DNA of 64,000 nucleotides from Trypanosoma brucei gambiense DAL972 (taxonomy: Eukaryota; Euglenozoa; Kinetoplastea; Trypanosomatida; Trypanosomatidae), in NCBI RefSeq assembly GCF_000210295.1, contig NC_026741.1, forward strand, positions 992,001 to 1,056,000, read 5' to 3'. Below the pieces are notes generated by a model that had not been told where the DNA came from, did no database searches, and worked only from the letters and a program-made list of their open reading frames with translations. Below are positions 31,001-40,814 of this stretch, piece after piece; position 1 is the stretch's first letter, and every line of letters begins with the position of its first letter. The position numbers were made by a program, and so were the translations under genes.

Positions 31001-31796
31001 CGTTGTTGAGGTAGTCAGTTATGGCCCCGCGCAGTTTACTTGCGTGAAGGTTTATCTGAAACGGATCCCACACGTCATTGGACGTACCAGCAGCGCAGTG
31101 TATATCATTGCGGTCATTTATACGTGACCCCTCAAAGCGACCGTTCACTCCACAACGAGTGGAGTCTCCCTGCTTTGAGGTCCGGCCAAACCCTAACTCA
31201 TCACTCGCCTCGCTAAAGTCATTGCTGCAAGGAGGAGTTTTTACATACTTTGCCCTCCATTCGCGAAGGTCAACACTACATTCCAGCGAAACGCCGAAGA
31301 ACAGCGTTGGGATAACTACTTCAACGAGGAAGTGGCGCACGCCACTATCCGCTGACTCGCCCATGCGTGCAACAACGGGGACCAGATCCCTTATTGTTAG
31401 AGGCGAAGAGGAAGATGTGCGCAACGAGCCAAAGTCCATGACGGTTAGACCAACTGAAAAGCTGAGTTCTGCATCTTCCTCCTCCAAGCAACGCAGCAGG
31501 TATGGTACTACCTCTTGCCTCGCCCACTCTTCACCCATAGCTAACGACAGTGCCATTAGACGTCGCACCGCAGCGTACCGCGCCTGCTGCCGTTCTGGTG
31601 GCTCTTCATCAAGTTCCTCAGTTGCCCCTGCCGTAAGCGGGAGTTCGTTGAACGACTGATCGTCCGAGAACGCCAATGATCCTACGCTGCTACCGGCATG
31701 GGTTTCTCCAAAGTTGTTGACGCTGGGGTCTGAGGGTGGAAGTGGCCAGTGGATGAGGTCTTGAATGACTGAGAAAGCTACTGTGCTGTTTTCCAT
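28059..31796 (-). CDS. Large HEAT-repeat protein, PP4R1/PP2A-A-like regulatory subunit candidate
   Basis: 1245 residues from an ATG. Helical-pair repeats of HEAT type are clearest at the N-terminus (ARYAAVRRLMALSLAMG, VVPYLLRCLEEEDAELSF) and C-terminus (LLPLFDQLGHDPVLNVRL, LLVEDKSADVRDEAAKAL). Inserts between them are Gly/Ser/Asn rich. The DPVLNVRLVVAKEL and DVRDEAAK phrases resemble PP2A scaffold A and PP4 regulatory subunit 1. By analogy it would scaffold a serine/threonine phosphatase. The repeats are generic, so an importin or other HEAT scaffold remains possible. Confidence 0.78.
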   Translation of the reverse strand: MENSTVAFSVIQDLIHWPLPPSDPSVNNFGETHAGSSVGSLAFSDDQSFNELPLTAGATEELDEEPPERQQARYAAVRRLMALSLAMGEEWARQEVVPYLLRCLEEEDAELSFSVGLTVMDFGSLRTSSSSPLTIRDLVPVVARMGESADSGVRHFLVEVVIPTLFFGVSLECSVDLREWRAKYVKTPPCSNDFSEASDELGFGRTSKQGDSTRCGVNGRFEGSRINDRNDIHCAAGTSNDVWDPFQINLHASKLRGAITDYLNNVCKYASERAEEPGVTASLIARSSALDPSNYSGNRERCDAFHHRWTMFLGLMETMLRSRYVAAVAAAVQCVSNVFASITWAMRVDENNRGVSTSTLMNSVEELVEFTFVATRTHVGRSILSCTQEPCKELMQLLVEAQVFVSGGGGSPIAKVESAKNVSDSGDTKSGKAANAVVDDGSGRHTIQLGLAGCTASQRDVWDACLTAADAKRMPNVLFVSILRSLPLLLDWSNASNPKMATAYEAGLCFLTVCNIFRHAITPLVPHQDGGNYDGVSPEGGIRGGNKSRGNFSRSVKKEVSAPQPFIGNAALMLESAACRDFTVSEAVLDGLQQLLDELQRPHAIEDFLRDGTSSARLTLREKISLLRQLCSLYRDCVVHLASAPSWKTRWLVTQRLPELTGSIIMLLCRIGCHHPIDGPSLVEECVVYLCRLHTELWAGPKEGDGELQEMAQDEEEEVRCVIGVCAARVFTAIGQGMVRLTFPGGLVKDLRVKNADKNRPDMGTAAGNYYNDPIRPGVHYKSSSAKESISSCNTGPNEVLLATSTVTKNLPQLFDVVFACCAGLLQDKEERVRSGAAAALSVLSRTLSTMVTVCEFNPRGVPKADWLDCLNRTTSLLMELLGDCSPIVQLSLVSELVALLSTRTAGAGKLAAIMGSYGNGKALELREGALTACLNRLSKHEIWRYRAEYATLLAEMCLRFLAPNSLAAAELDVSRTPRSVHLLEIGLRESRNVESARKPCGAVFAEDGVDPLHCFAKEELLPLLVDVLFDKVKAVRDSALESLVHMCERLSAARRLLKQELSPSSDELRCSRGRDILTGAMREVGRGGPLHGSGTGGLLRKKQSLCSRFCYDNEDDVFISDTLWPLIVNSPKAMATYLSRSSLLRIAVRIGVDKRSILLPLFDQLGHDPVLNVRLVVAKELYGILEISPGVAASGGSTGSNALPKTFFTEKEKNGVVLDLLRLLVEDKSADVRDEAAKALKLCF

Positions 31797-32491
31797 CGTT
31801 CAGAGGTGTGACGCACCCAGGAATATGGCGAATAAGTATGGATATTATATATAAGAAGAATGAGCGTCACTGCTTACTTCACTACACCCAACCGTCCTCC
31901 TCTCCCTTTTCTATATAGAAATGAAAAAGAAATATATACTCTAGGGTAATATGTCTGTTGTTTTTCTCTGTGCACCCACGCGTTGCAAGAAATCGCGATA
32001 TATCAATTTGCCTTTTGGCTTTGCCAACGTCCCCACCTCCAACTTTCTGTGTCTACCCTTACAAGCGAGTACAACAAGGCTTGTACACGATAACTTCCCG
32101 CAACCACGCCTGCCATGAAGGTGAAAGAAAGAAAAAATGACAGAGAGCAAAGAGTAAAGAGACATGTGACATACACACGCAAAAAGAAATATCGTCTTGC
32201 ACATGTGTGTGCTCATTTTAGAATTTAGCAGTGCAATCCATGCTTCCTTTTTTTTTTGTTCGGCTGAGTTGTTGTGCAGGTTCTGCATTATGATAATAAT
32301 TATGTTTAATCGAGCATGAAGATCCGTGATAACAGAAATAGGGCGATAGAAGGCGAGGTTTGAGCAGTGATTGACGAAACCGTGCTTTTGCATAGGTGGC
32401 ACTTAAGTCCCCGAAGCGCGACAAACTTATTCGCCTCTTCGTCGTCAAAATCCCACCCCGGACGCCGCTGCTTCCGCCTTGACGTACTTCC
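31797..32491. other. Spacer, 3' UTR of the MRD1-like gene
   Basis: About 700 bases. The first ATG of a minus-strand frame at 31941-32402 lies within codon 4 and its product is low complexity, so I treat it as UTR. The TA-rich stretch at 31846-31940 lies just upstream of the HEAT gene. Confidence 0.55.
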
Positions 32492-35065
32492 TTACGATTC
32501 GTCCAGCTTGGCATACTGTATTACAAGATGTCTCCCATACAAATGCGTAGATCCGAGTGTTTGCTTTGCACGGCGAGCCTCCTCCTCCGTGAGAAATTCC
32601 ACAAAAGCAAAGCCACGATGATTGTTCTCACGATGCGAGGAAAACTGGTGGCTTTTGCGGGGGAGCCGTACACTACGTACCTCACTAATGGCGGTGAACA
32701 AGTCGCGAATGTCACGTTCAGTAGCTTCAAAAGGAACGTTCTTTACGACGAGTTTTAGACCATCGCATCCCGGGGGCACATTAGAATCACTATTAATGTT
32801 TCCGTTGCTTTGACCGGCGCCCCTTCTCGAAATGACGTTGAAAACCTTCGCCACACCGTCTTCCCCATCCCCGCCTCCATTACCGGTAGCGCGTGACGCT
32901 GGGGAAGCGCCGTTAATCGCAGCGGTTGTTTGCTTGCTCACAACACAAGCCAGTGTTCTTCCCGCCATAGTTCTTCCGTTCAGCCGCTGCTGGACGTAGG
33001 ACATAGTGCTTGCATCGCAGAGGGTAAGAAATGCCCGTCCTTTTCCTTGTTCCAATTCCAATCGCTCCACAAACTTATCATGTGCCCTCGCCAATCGCGG
33101 GCAAGAGTCCAACAGGAAAGTGTTGAAGTCTTCCTTCGTGGAATTAAAAGGGATGTTAGTTATAAATAGCGTAAAGTGTGGAGTACCCGCCGCCACGCCA
33201 ACATGGTTGCCATCCTCGTCCACGTCATCGACCCTGCCATTCCCGCTGTGGGAAGGGACCCGGTCGTTGCAATCACCTCCGTCTTCTGCGGTAGAGAGAG
33301 AACCGATAGGAGCCCACTCTAAAAATAACGGTGCATTTTTGAAGAGTTTATACGACAGGCGCTGGAGGGCAACTCGTGCATCCTGTTGATGCACGTAGCG
33401 GAACAGTGCGAAGGCCCCTGCCGATGGAAATGCTGTAGCTTCCAACGTCCCATATTTCAAGAACATCTTACTGAGCTGCGCCGCATCTGCCGGATCGCCC
33501 AACGTAACATTCTTCACTAAAATGGTAGTATTACTACGCGCTTTCAAAAGGTTTTCGCGTGCACTTTCCAGCAGACTAAAGTCAATTCCCTCGTCACCCA
33601 GCACTTCCTTTATCTCTGATGTAAGATACGCCTCAGCTATTGCCGCCCGCACTGCCGCACCACGGGCGTCAACCGAAACAACAGCGTCCGCGGTTACTCC
33701 AAGTCGTTTTGCCACAGTTTCCACTGCCGTGTGACTGTTCATATACGTTGAGCTCCATGCCACTGGTGCAACACCGGATGTCCCCTCTCCCTCTTTGCGC
33801 CTGTCCTTCGCTTTCTGCCGTTTGAATTCGCTATTCCCAGCCAACCCTCCTGCGGTCTCCTCGCTCCTCTTGGCGTATGGATCCTCAGTGGCGGCTGAAA
33901 CTCGCAAGAGGCGACCCATAAAGATGGCCCCTTGGCAACGGGAAAGGGCATTAACCGCATCTTCCACCCGGGCAAACTTTACGAAGGCAGCACCCTTGCT
34001 CTGTTTGGTGTCACGAGTGAGTGGTATATGAACAGCCTCCACAGGTCCGACGTGGGAAGAGGCGAACTGCTTCACATCTTCTTCGGTCGCAATAAACGGT
34101 ATGTTGCCTAAACGGATGCGGCGACTTTCCCGCACAACCTCCTCCTGGTCGTCTCTGGGAGAGGGGTTCTCAGGACATAAAAGTTGATCCTCCTCACTCT
34201 CGTCACCTTTCTCTAGCACTTCTCCCTTTCTTTTGTCACTACCGCCACCCCCCGATGCGTCATTGCTACTGCAGGCTTGGTTAGCCGACTCCTTTGCTAA
34301 GGAAGACAAGAAATCCATGTCACTTATTTCCCCAAGTTTCTTCTGTCGTTCAAGTGCTTTTTCCAACTCAATGTTGGGATCTTCCTGTTCCTTCTTTCCC
34401 TGTGGCTCGGCATCGCCATTCCCGCCGTCGCAATCTCCGGTTGGGGATGCTTCCGCGTCTGCGGAAAGCTCCGGCACTAGTACTTCAGTGGCCCATGTTG
34501 GCCCTGTTGTTGCTCGTATCCTTTCAGTAACGAACTCTTCTCGCCGCTTCCTCTTCTTGGCATCTTCCTCACTCTCTCCAGCACCATCCGCATTTGGAGC
34601 CTTTCCATCTTTTGTTCCCAATTCCACATCCCTTGCACGTTTCTCGCCTGTGCCCTCATATTTTATTGTTGAACTTTGATTATTCTCCTCTTGTTCTTCC
34701 TTTCCCAACTTTTTCCGCATGTTTGTCGTAACACCCACATCAGCAAGGCCCTTCGCCACATGCACCTGCAACTTGGCCTCACCAAAGTACGTTCCATCCA
34801 GGTGCCGCACGATGAAGTGGCCGCTTGCAGCGTTTCGAAATCCAATGAAGGCCATTCGGATGACGCCCTTCTCTGAAGCATCTGGCGCAGGTGATTTCCG
34901 CGGGGTTCCCCTTCCCCGTGCACCCGGTCGTGGGGCACGCTTGAGAATAACACAATCCGTTATTTCGATATGAGGCCCGTCGGGGGGAAGCGACTTGAGC
35001 AGGTGGCTTCGAAGCTGATCCTCCGTACAGTTGCGTGGTAGGTTCAAAATACGTACGCGAGACAT
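32492..35065 (-). CDS. MRD1: MRD1/RBM19-like pre-rRNA processing protein with five RRMs
   Basis: 857 residues from an ATG. RRM-like domains lie at about 2-104, 315-392, 513-586, 630-711 and 770-853. The last reads KLVVKNVPFEATERDIRDLF, then RGFAFVEFLTEEEA and THLYGRHLVIQYAK, which is the signature C-terminal RRM of Mrd1/RBM19. Between RRM1 and RRM2 is a long charged linker with KKRKRREE. In yeast and animals this nucleolar protein binds 35S/47S pre-rRNA and U3-associated particles and is needed for 18S rRNA maturation. Five RRMs match yeast Mrd1; RBM19 has six. RRM3 and RRM4 are weaker. Confidence 0.88.
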   Translation of the reverse strand: MSRVRILNLPRNCTEDQLRSHLLKSLPPDGPHIEITDCVILKRAPRPGARGRGTPRKSPAPDASEKGVIRMAFIGFRNAASGHFIVRHLDGTYFGEAKLQVHVAKGLADVGVTTNMRKKLGKEEQEENNQSSTIKYEGTGEKRARDVELGTKDGKAPNADGAGESEEDAKKRKRREEFVTERIRATTGPTWATEVLVPELSADAEASPTGDCDGGNGDAEPQGKKEQEDPNIELEKALERQKKLGEISDMDFLSSLAKESANQACSSNDASGGGGSDKRKGEVLEKGDESEEDQLLCPENPSPRDDQEEVVRESRRIRLGNIPFIATEEDVKQFASSHVGPVEAVHIPLTRDTKQSKGAAFVKFARVEDAVNALSRCQGAIFMGRLLRVSAATEDPYAKRSEETAGGLAGNSEFKRQKAKDRRKEGEGTSGVAPVAWSSTYMNSHTAVETVAKRLGVTADAVVSVDARGAAVRAAIAEAYLTSEIKEVLGDEGIDFSLLESARENLLKARSNTTILVKNVTLGDPADAAQLSKMFLKYGTLEATAFPSAGAFALFRYVHQQDARVALQRLSYKLFKNAPLFLEWAPIGSLSTAEDGGDCNDRVPSHSGNGRVDDVDEDGNHVGVAAGTPHFTLFITNIPFNSTKEDFNTFLLDSCPRLARAHDKFVERLELEQGKGRAFLTLCDASTMSYVQQRLNGRTMAGRTLACVVSKQTTAAINGASPASRATGNGGGDGEDGVAKVFNVISRRGAGQSNGNINSDSNVPPGCDGLKLVVKNVPFEATERDIRDLFTAISEVRSVRLPRKSHQFSSHRENNHRGFAFVEFLTEEEARRAKQTLGSTHLYGRHLVIQYAKLDES

Positions 35066-35876
35066 GCGGTGCCGGACCGACGTGAATGGTTCTCAAAAGC
35101 AACCCGTACACTGGAGTAAAGGCGGGAAAAGAAGGTCAAGGAGGGCGACAAAACCCTTTCCCTTGTACTCAATGTGCTTGTACAGCTCCTATCACACCAG
35201 CCCTACTAAATTCCCTATTATTTTCTCGTCTTTTCCCCTCTTCCACCAGTGAAAGGGGTAACCACTTCTACACACTACTAAAAATTAACAAAGGGATATC
35301 AAACGTCCATATGTTTTTTTTTTGTAACAAGTGGAAGAACTGGCGGTGGCACGTGCGAGAAAGAGTAATTTTTTTTTTCCATGTTGAAACTAAGTTCTCA
35401 AAATCTTCACCTCGGTGTGACTCGTTTGAAACCCAACCGACGTGATTTGGCTGTAAGCCGTCTATTTTATGATTTCCCTCGCGTACCCACTCATACGCAT
35501 ACCGATCTGAAAGTACACAAAATGTGGGCGAACATCGCATCATGTCACTTTTTTCCTTCCTTTTTATCCCTTCTATTCCTCCTGCGCAGGTTGGGAAACA
35601 TAGCGCCAATTAAGTAGGCGTTTGCACTCTTCACAATCCAGTCCCTCCCTGCAAGGTCCGTCCCGGCACATATACGGGGCGGCAAGATACGGTGCTGCCT
35701 TTAACCAAGATCCACTAGGGCAACTCAGTCACTCAACTCGGAGTTGCCAGAAACATAACTCAACGACTCGTTTTGTTTTTTTTTGTCAATATTCATTCGC
35801 CACACCAAACATAACTGCCTGCAGCCATTTGCTTCCACCTTCCTCACCTCAAGCAAAATAGAGGAAAGGAGGAGAA
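35066..35876. other. Spacer between MRD1-like gene and small ORF
   Basis: Holds A-rich plus-strand tracts (for example about 35280-35300) that give pyrimidine tracts upstream of the MRD1 start. A 113-codon minus-strand frame at 35268-35609 starts at TTG and is not called. No RNA gene is seen. Confidence 0.55.
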
Positions 35877-36068
35877 CTAATAGCGGACCCTACACGTATC
35901 CACCCGCGACCAATACTCCGGTGAGAAGGGTTGCAACCCCGCGACGTCGGGGTAGGTGAAAAGAAAGGCAGCGCAACATGAGAAGCTAACCACGTAGAAG
36001 AACGACCTCATCAATAAAATTACCAAAATGATTTTGCCAATAAACGTAGGCACATTCTCCAAACCCAT
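35877..36068 (-). CDS. Candidate small single-pass membrane protein (63 residues)
   Basis: An ATG-started frame of 63 codons lies alone in the ADAT2 to MRD1 spacer. Its composition is protein-like: a hydrophobic helix (about 9-38, FIGKIILVILLMRSFFYVV) is followed by a soluble tail (YPDVAGLQPFSPEYWSRVD). The GC-ended codons in the tail contrast with the AT-rich spacers. A pyrimidine-rich tract at about 36250-36200 on the transcribed strand, followed by AG near 36160, would supply a spliced-leader site about 100 nt upstream. Short single-helix proteins of this kind are common in trypanosome mitochondrial complexes. No family is recognised; chance is not excluded. Confidence 0.48.
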   Translation of the reverse strand: MGLENVPTFIGKIILVILLMRSFFYVVSFSCCAAFLFTYPDVAGLQPFSPEYWSRVDTCRVRY

Positions 36069-36387
36069 TTTGTACCAGGCGAGCTAGTCGTCACGACTGA
36101 TGTTGTAGATCAATTTTCCTGACTGCGCCTAATGTCCTCCTAGTCTACCTGGTTACTGACTCGGCAGAGAAATCACCAAAAGGTAAACAACCACCGGAAA
36201 GAGCAGAACGTGACAAAAAAGAAACAAACAAAGATAAGCAGAAGACGACAAAAGGGGCTGAAACACGTATCATATTGATGTTCCACAGATTTATATGGAG
36301 AAAAATAACAGTCGATGGCCAGCGCCTCACCCCCTCCTCCCACCGGACCCATCAGCCAAAGTAACTCGCGTATCTCGTGACTTAATT
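36069..36387. other. Spacer, 3' UTR of ADAT2 and 5' region of the small ORF
   Basis: Pyrimidine-rich on the transcribed strand between about 36260 and 36180. A 61-codon frame at 36145-36330 starts at GTG and is not called. Confidence 0.5.
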
Positions 36388-37065
36388 TCAAACAACTGAC
36401 AGATCCTTCCGTTTTCTCTTTCCCAGAGGTGCGTTTGTATTCTCACGACGGTAAAATTGCTGAAGCAGTACCACCGCCTCCTCCGCCCTATAACCACCGC
36501 AGCTTTCATATCCAACTATTGCAGCATCCTCACCACTACAACCCTTGTAAGAGTTGTGTACGGAAAGGACGGTACCATTCCCCCCAAAACGGGGGTTAGT
36601 GCAACCGAAGTAGACCTTCCGCACACGGTTGTATAAAAGCATTGCAGCACACATAATACAGGGCTCTACCACTACATACAGAACATAATCCGCAAGGTCC
36701 TGTGAAACTGCTCCGCAGTTGCCTCCTCCTCCTATATTTTCACTCGTCCCTGCTGTCGCTTGTCGCAGGAGTTCCTCCACTGCAACAAACTCTGCGTGGG
36801 CCAACGCATGTCCCTTCCTGTTGGTAGCGTTACGTCCTCGTGCCACAATTAACTTTTGTAAGGCCAAATCATCTCCTGCTTGTGCCTGAGCAGCGGTGGA
36901 GGAATCCGCTTTTACCAACACACATCCAACCGGTACTTCACCTTCTTCTAATGCACATGTTGCTTCCTTTAGAGCAGCCTGCATAAAGACATCACAATAC
37001 ACAACACTTTCATTCGCCTCCGCTGTACCTTTTAAATTTGTGTCTTTGCCTGTATCTTGCACCAT
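36388..37065 (-). CDS. ADAT2: tRNA adenosine deaminase catalytic subunit ADAT2
   Basis: 225 residues from the ATG at 37065; an in-frame TTG 26 codons upstream heads a leucine-run translation of UTR. Cytidine-deaminase fold motifs are HAE (90-92, zinc His and proton-shuttle Glu) and PCIMC (135-139, two zinc Cys), with YFGCTNPRFGGNG after. ADAT2 pairs with ADAT3 to make inosine at wobble position 34 of tRNAs; in T. brucei the enzyme also has reported cytidine-deaminase activity on DNA. The C-terminus (APLGKRKRKDLSVV) is Lys/Arg rich, fitting the known tRNA-binding tail. On the transcribed strand an AG at 37072-37071, after a long U-rich tract, lies only 5 nt before the ATG, a very short leader if used. 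Confidence 0.93.
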   Translation of the reverse strand: MVQDTGKDTNLKGTAEANESVVYCDVFMQAALKEATCALEEGEVPVGCVLVKADSSTAAQAQAGDDLALQKLIVARGRNATNRKGHALAHAEFVAVEELLRQATAGTSENIGGGGNCGAVSQDLADYVLYVVVEPCIMCAAMLLYNRVRKVYFGCTNPRFGGNGTVLSVHNSYKGCSGEDAAIVGYESCGGYRAEEAVVLLQQFYRRENTNAPLGKRKRKDLSVV

Positions 37066-39907
37066 TGGTGCTAAAGAATAAGTGAATAATAATAATAATA
37101 ATTGAGCAACACAATCAATAAAAGAGAAAGAGGTGGGAACCAAATTAAAAAAAAAAAGTGTAGAGCGAGTTGAAAGAAGATTGGCATCTCACAATAACAA
37201 CCGGTGTGTGTGTGTCTGAACCAGGAAAGATGTGTAGATGCCGAGCATAAACCATCCCTGCTAAGATCCAACAAAGTTTGACAGCGTGTTGGTTGACGGG
37301 AATATAACTTTGTTGAGTTACAAGAGGGCGAATCGTAGATGCGTAAAAGTACGTGTGAAGGGAGGAAGTTTATAAATAAATAAATTATTGTATTTATAAA
37401 ATTGTTCCGAGAGGGAGGCTACGAAGGTAGGTAAAAAAGCAAACGCATCAAGTAATATCAACTGCACCATTGTTCCACATCCAAGCTGTCCTTTTTGCTT
37501 CCTCCTTCCATGCATCTGTTCACTTCTTTCATTATTTAATTTTTTTTAGTATATAAATAAACATACGCAAAAATGTTCTGTCCTCCGTTCCGAATGTTTT
37601 CTTTTTTTTTTTTCTTCACCTTTTTTTTTTCATGCGCTTCATCTTTCAGTTGCTCCTTGCCTCCCTTTTCCTTCCCGAGTTTTTTTTCCTTTTCCTTTTT
37701 TTCTTTTTTTTAACTTTCCTTCGTTTCTGCTGCAGCGCCAATAATACAATTACGGGAGACGTACTCTGCAGGCTTCACCGCCATCTCCGTTGAATCACCC
37801 ACAGTAAAAATTGAAGGTAATCTATGAGTAGCGGGGACGTTAACGGGGGGGGGGAAAAAAAAAAGAAAAAAAAACAGTAGTCTACAAGGAAGAGTTTAAT
37901 GCTTTGATGAAGTATACAAATATCCTCGAGGTTAGGTTTGTTGTAGAGTCTTCTTTCCATCGTCATGATTCCAAAAGTGTCTCTCTTTTCTTTTCTTTTC
38001 TTTTCTTTTTTTTCTCTGCTCTCCCTTGGGTTTTACCGGGTGTGAGAAAAAAGATGGATGAATCACTCAAACAAATGAATGACGGACGAATGGCTACTGC
38101 CACACTTGCTTTTCAACCACCACAACACTTGAAGGGATAATCAAAGAAGTCAAACAAATGCACAAACACAAACACAAACACATAAACGAAATAATGACAA
38201 CACAACTATGAACGTATTCGAAATGTAATGCATCGACATGACTGATTGCAAAAGGGATATTCGGTTCAAAGGACTGGAAATGACAAGGAGAGTCAACAAA
38301 CAAATAACCGATCGAAAAATTAAGAAGAAAAGAAAAAAAAAGACAGGAAAACAACGCCATATACCGAACTGTTTTGTGTCTAAAAGAGGGGAAACCATAA
38401 TATATATATATATATATATATATTTATTAATAGTTCTCGTCGTACACTTTACATTCTTTTTTTTGTTTTCACTTTATTTCACTATACGCTGCTCTCTTTT
38501 GTAACTCCTTCACTCCTAATCCAGCTCCCACACACAGTAGTGTTGCAGCGCCGTGCATACATATATATATATAAATAAATAAATAAATATATATATATAT
38601 ATATTAATATATAAATGTACGTAAACTTCTGGTGCTGCTGCTTCTTTTTCTTTTTTCTTATTCTTTCGTCCAAGTGTCCTACATAACATAAACAAGGAAA
38701 AAAAAAGGAGGGTAAAAGTATGGAGTGAAATTAATATAAATACACACAAAAATAAGGAAAGGAGGAGTCGGGGGGAAGGGAAAGGAGGAAAACAAAAAAA
38801 AAAAAGAAAAAGCATTACGATATACTAAATCTTTCTCTCTTTAGATACTTCCTACCCTTCACATCTGTACACGCAAGGACATATATGTTAGACACATACA
38901 TAAATCAAAATAAATAAAAAAAAAAACAAACAAAAAAACAAACAGAACAGATCAGTCGCTCACAGATTGTTATCATCTGCATTATGTGCTTCGACACTAA
39001 CACGTTTTCAGTGCTTCCCAAACTGGAAAAGAAACGTGTTAGTGTCTCTCTTTTTTTTAAAAAAAAAATGTACAATAAACACAATAATAACAGCAGTAAC
39101 AGTGAACAGCGCAATATATGATGAGGGAAGGAAGGAGGATAAGGAGTCATTATCTAAGCATTGTTATTAACACAGTAGTGGAGGCGCTGAAATAAAACTG
39201 TATAAAGCAACTATACGCATCATAAATAATGAAACATGTTTCAGAAAGAGTTATGTGATTTTTTTGTTTTTTTTGTTTTAAACGTCTCGCTTCTTCATTA
39301 TTTCACCACACCTTTCAAATACAAACATGCACATATGCCCGTATCATCATACATCACAGGAGCGTGTACGACTGTGTCTTGACGGAGTTATTTTCTCCGC
39401 ATTTCTCATCTTCTCGTTCCACCAACAAAAAAGTTTCACTCCTTCCTGTGTTTTTTATTTATTTATTTATTTACTTATTTTCTTCCTCCATCCATCAGCA
39501 TTCCACTGTGCAAGAGGAGAACAGACGTCTAATAATGGATAAAGAAAAGGGAAGTAAATATAAACAAAACAAACAAACATTATTTGATTATGTTGACGCA
39601 AGGTAAGCGAGGAGAAAACAACCGAAGGTGTGAGGACCGAAAATGGCTCTTGACATTATGTTGCTTAAAAATCTGCAACTCCACACGCTTCATATAATGC
39701 ACTTATATAAATAAATATATAAATATATATTGTGTGCATACACGCATGCATGCATTTCCCTCGTCTATTTGTTCTTTTTTTTTTGAATTTTTAATATCAT
39801 TTTTTTATTTTTATTTTTATTTTTTTTGAAAATATCCCCTCATCTTTTCATTTCTCCCACCTCCTCAGCTCCGCTTCGCAAGCGACGAAATTATGATATA
39901 ATAACAT
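37066..39907. other. Long AT-rich spacer with homopolymer and TA repeats
   Basis: 2.8 kb between ADAT2 and the 227-residue gene, probably mostly 3' UTR of the latter. Contents include an ATT run near 37087-37102, T runs (37551-37720), G10 followed by A runs (37846-37875), TA repeats at 38400-38422 and 38562-38606, and a T8/A10 junction at 39051-39068. A 65-codon ATG frame at 37318-37515 exists but looks like chance. No tRNA or other RNA gene is recognised. Confidence 0.6.
38400..38422. repeat. TA dinucleotide repeat
   Basis: A pure TA run of about 22 bases. A second, interrupted TA/AAAT run lies at 38562-38606. Confidence 0.85.
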
Positions 39908-40591
39908 TTACTCCCCAGTAAAAATGTTATATGTTTGACGGTTTGCATGACCTGCACCCGGGCGAAAGGAGCGGTACGCCACCGGCTGACACGTGGGCGC
40001 TTCGGCTTTTGGTTCCATCACACCGCGGCGAACACCAGCCGGTGCAATTTGTTTTTTTATCGGTTCAGTTGGTTGTTTTTCTGCTTCTTCCTCCTTTTCT
40101 TCTGCTCTGTAATCGACACCACCTCCCTGTTCCACACCATCATCCATTTCAATTACGACGCCGTAATATTCATCTTGTGCTTCAACATCTTGAGAGGGAT
40201 GATGTTCTGCGGTGTTATTATTAACTCCATAATGTTGGAAGGAATGATCTGCTGCCTCTTCTTCATCTAATTCAGCTCCGTCTTCATCCTCCGTGTTGCA
40301 ATACTGTTGCTGTTGCTGTTGCTGTTGATGTTTTTGATTACACACCCCTCGTATGGGTTCATTATTTTCCTGCTCACCTTTTCTGTGGTCGAATATTTTA
40401 CCTCCAGCGTAGGCTCCTTGTACGCATGTTGTGTCCCATTTAAGATCTCCCTGTCCCATCAATTCCTTCATGGTATTTCCACCATTATGTTCACGGTAAA
40501 GTCGGCTCTGACGGACACACGGACGCTCGCCGAGTACATTTCCCTGATTTTGAGTGAGTGAAGGACCTCCCAAATGCCTATGGCCGCTCAT
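39908..40591 (-). CDS. Low-complexity kinetoplastid protein with polyglutamine and acidic segments
   Basis: 227 residues from the ATG at 40591; the frame runs 27 Lys/Glu-rich codons further upstream to a TTG, which I read as A-rich 5' UTR. The protein contains an eight-residue glutamine run, acidic blocks (EDEDGAELDEEEA) and a basic C-terminus ending RPGAGHANRQTYNIFTGE. That tail and an internal AYAGGKIFDHRKG loosely recall the RxPGGxxNIF motifs of the HN1/Jupiter microtubule-associated family, a weak similarity. No signal or membrane segment is seen. It is isolated in a gene-poor zone with very long flanking spacers. Confidence 0.68.
   Translation of the reverse strand: MSGHRHLGGPSLTQNQGNVLGERPCVRQSRLYREHNGGNTMKELMGQGDLKWDTTCVQGAYAGGKIFDHRKGEQENNEPIRGVCNQKHQQQQQQQQYCNTEDEDGAELDEEEAADHSFQHYGVNNNTAEHHPSQDVEAQDEYYGVVIEMDDGVEQGGGVDYRAEEKEEEAEKQPTEPIKKQIAPAGVRRGVMEPKAEAPTCQPVAYRSFRPGAGHANRQTYNIFTGE
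40305..40330. repeat. CTG/CAG triplet repeat encoding polyglutamine
   Basis: TTGCTG-type triplets on the plus strand encode the glutamine run of the 227-residue protein. Confidence 0.8.
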
Positions 40592-40771
40592 TTGTTCCTC
40601 TTCACCTTCTTTTTCTTCTTTTCCTTTTTTTTTTTCCTCCTCCTTAACTTTTTTACTTTTACTCTTCTTCAACTATCTTTACTTTGGTGACGGTGATGAT
40701 ATATATATATATATATATTTAAAAAAATGACACTGAAGTGATCTAGTGGTGAAAGTACTTTTTTTTTTTTG

Positions 40772-40813
<42 letters not shown>
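40772..40813. repeat. GT dinucleotide repeat
   Basis: About 40 bases of nearly pure GT following a T run. It lies just upstream of the ATG of the 227-residue gene, so in its transcript this is a CA repeat. Confidence 0.9.

Positions 40814-40814
<1 letters not shown>

Noticed and set aside
31941..32393. 150-codon minus-strand frame downstream of the MRD1-like gene
   Set aside because: Low complexity with an isoleucine run from ATT repeats; best read as 3' UTR.
37318..37515. 65-codon ATG frame upstream of ADAT2
   Set aside because: AT-rich codons, no domain, no clear helix and no recognisable splice context beyond what the spacer has everywhere.
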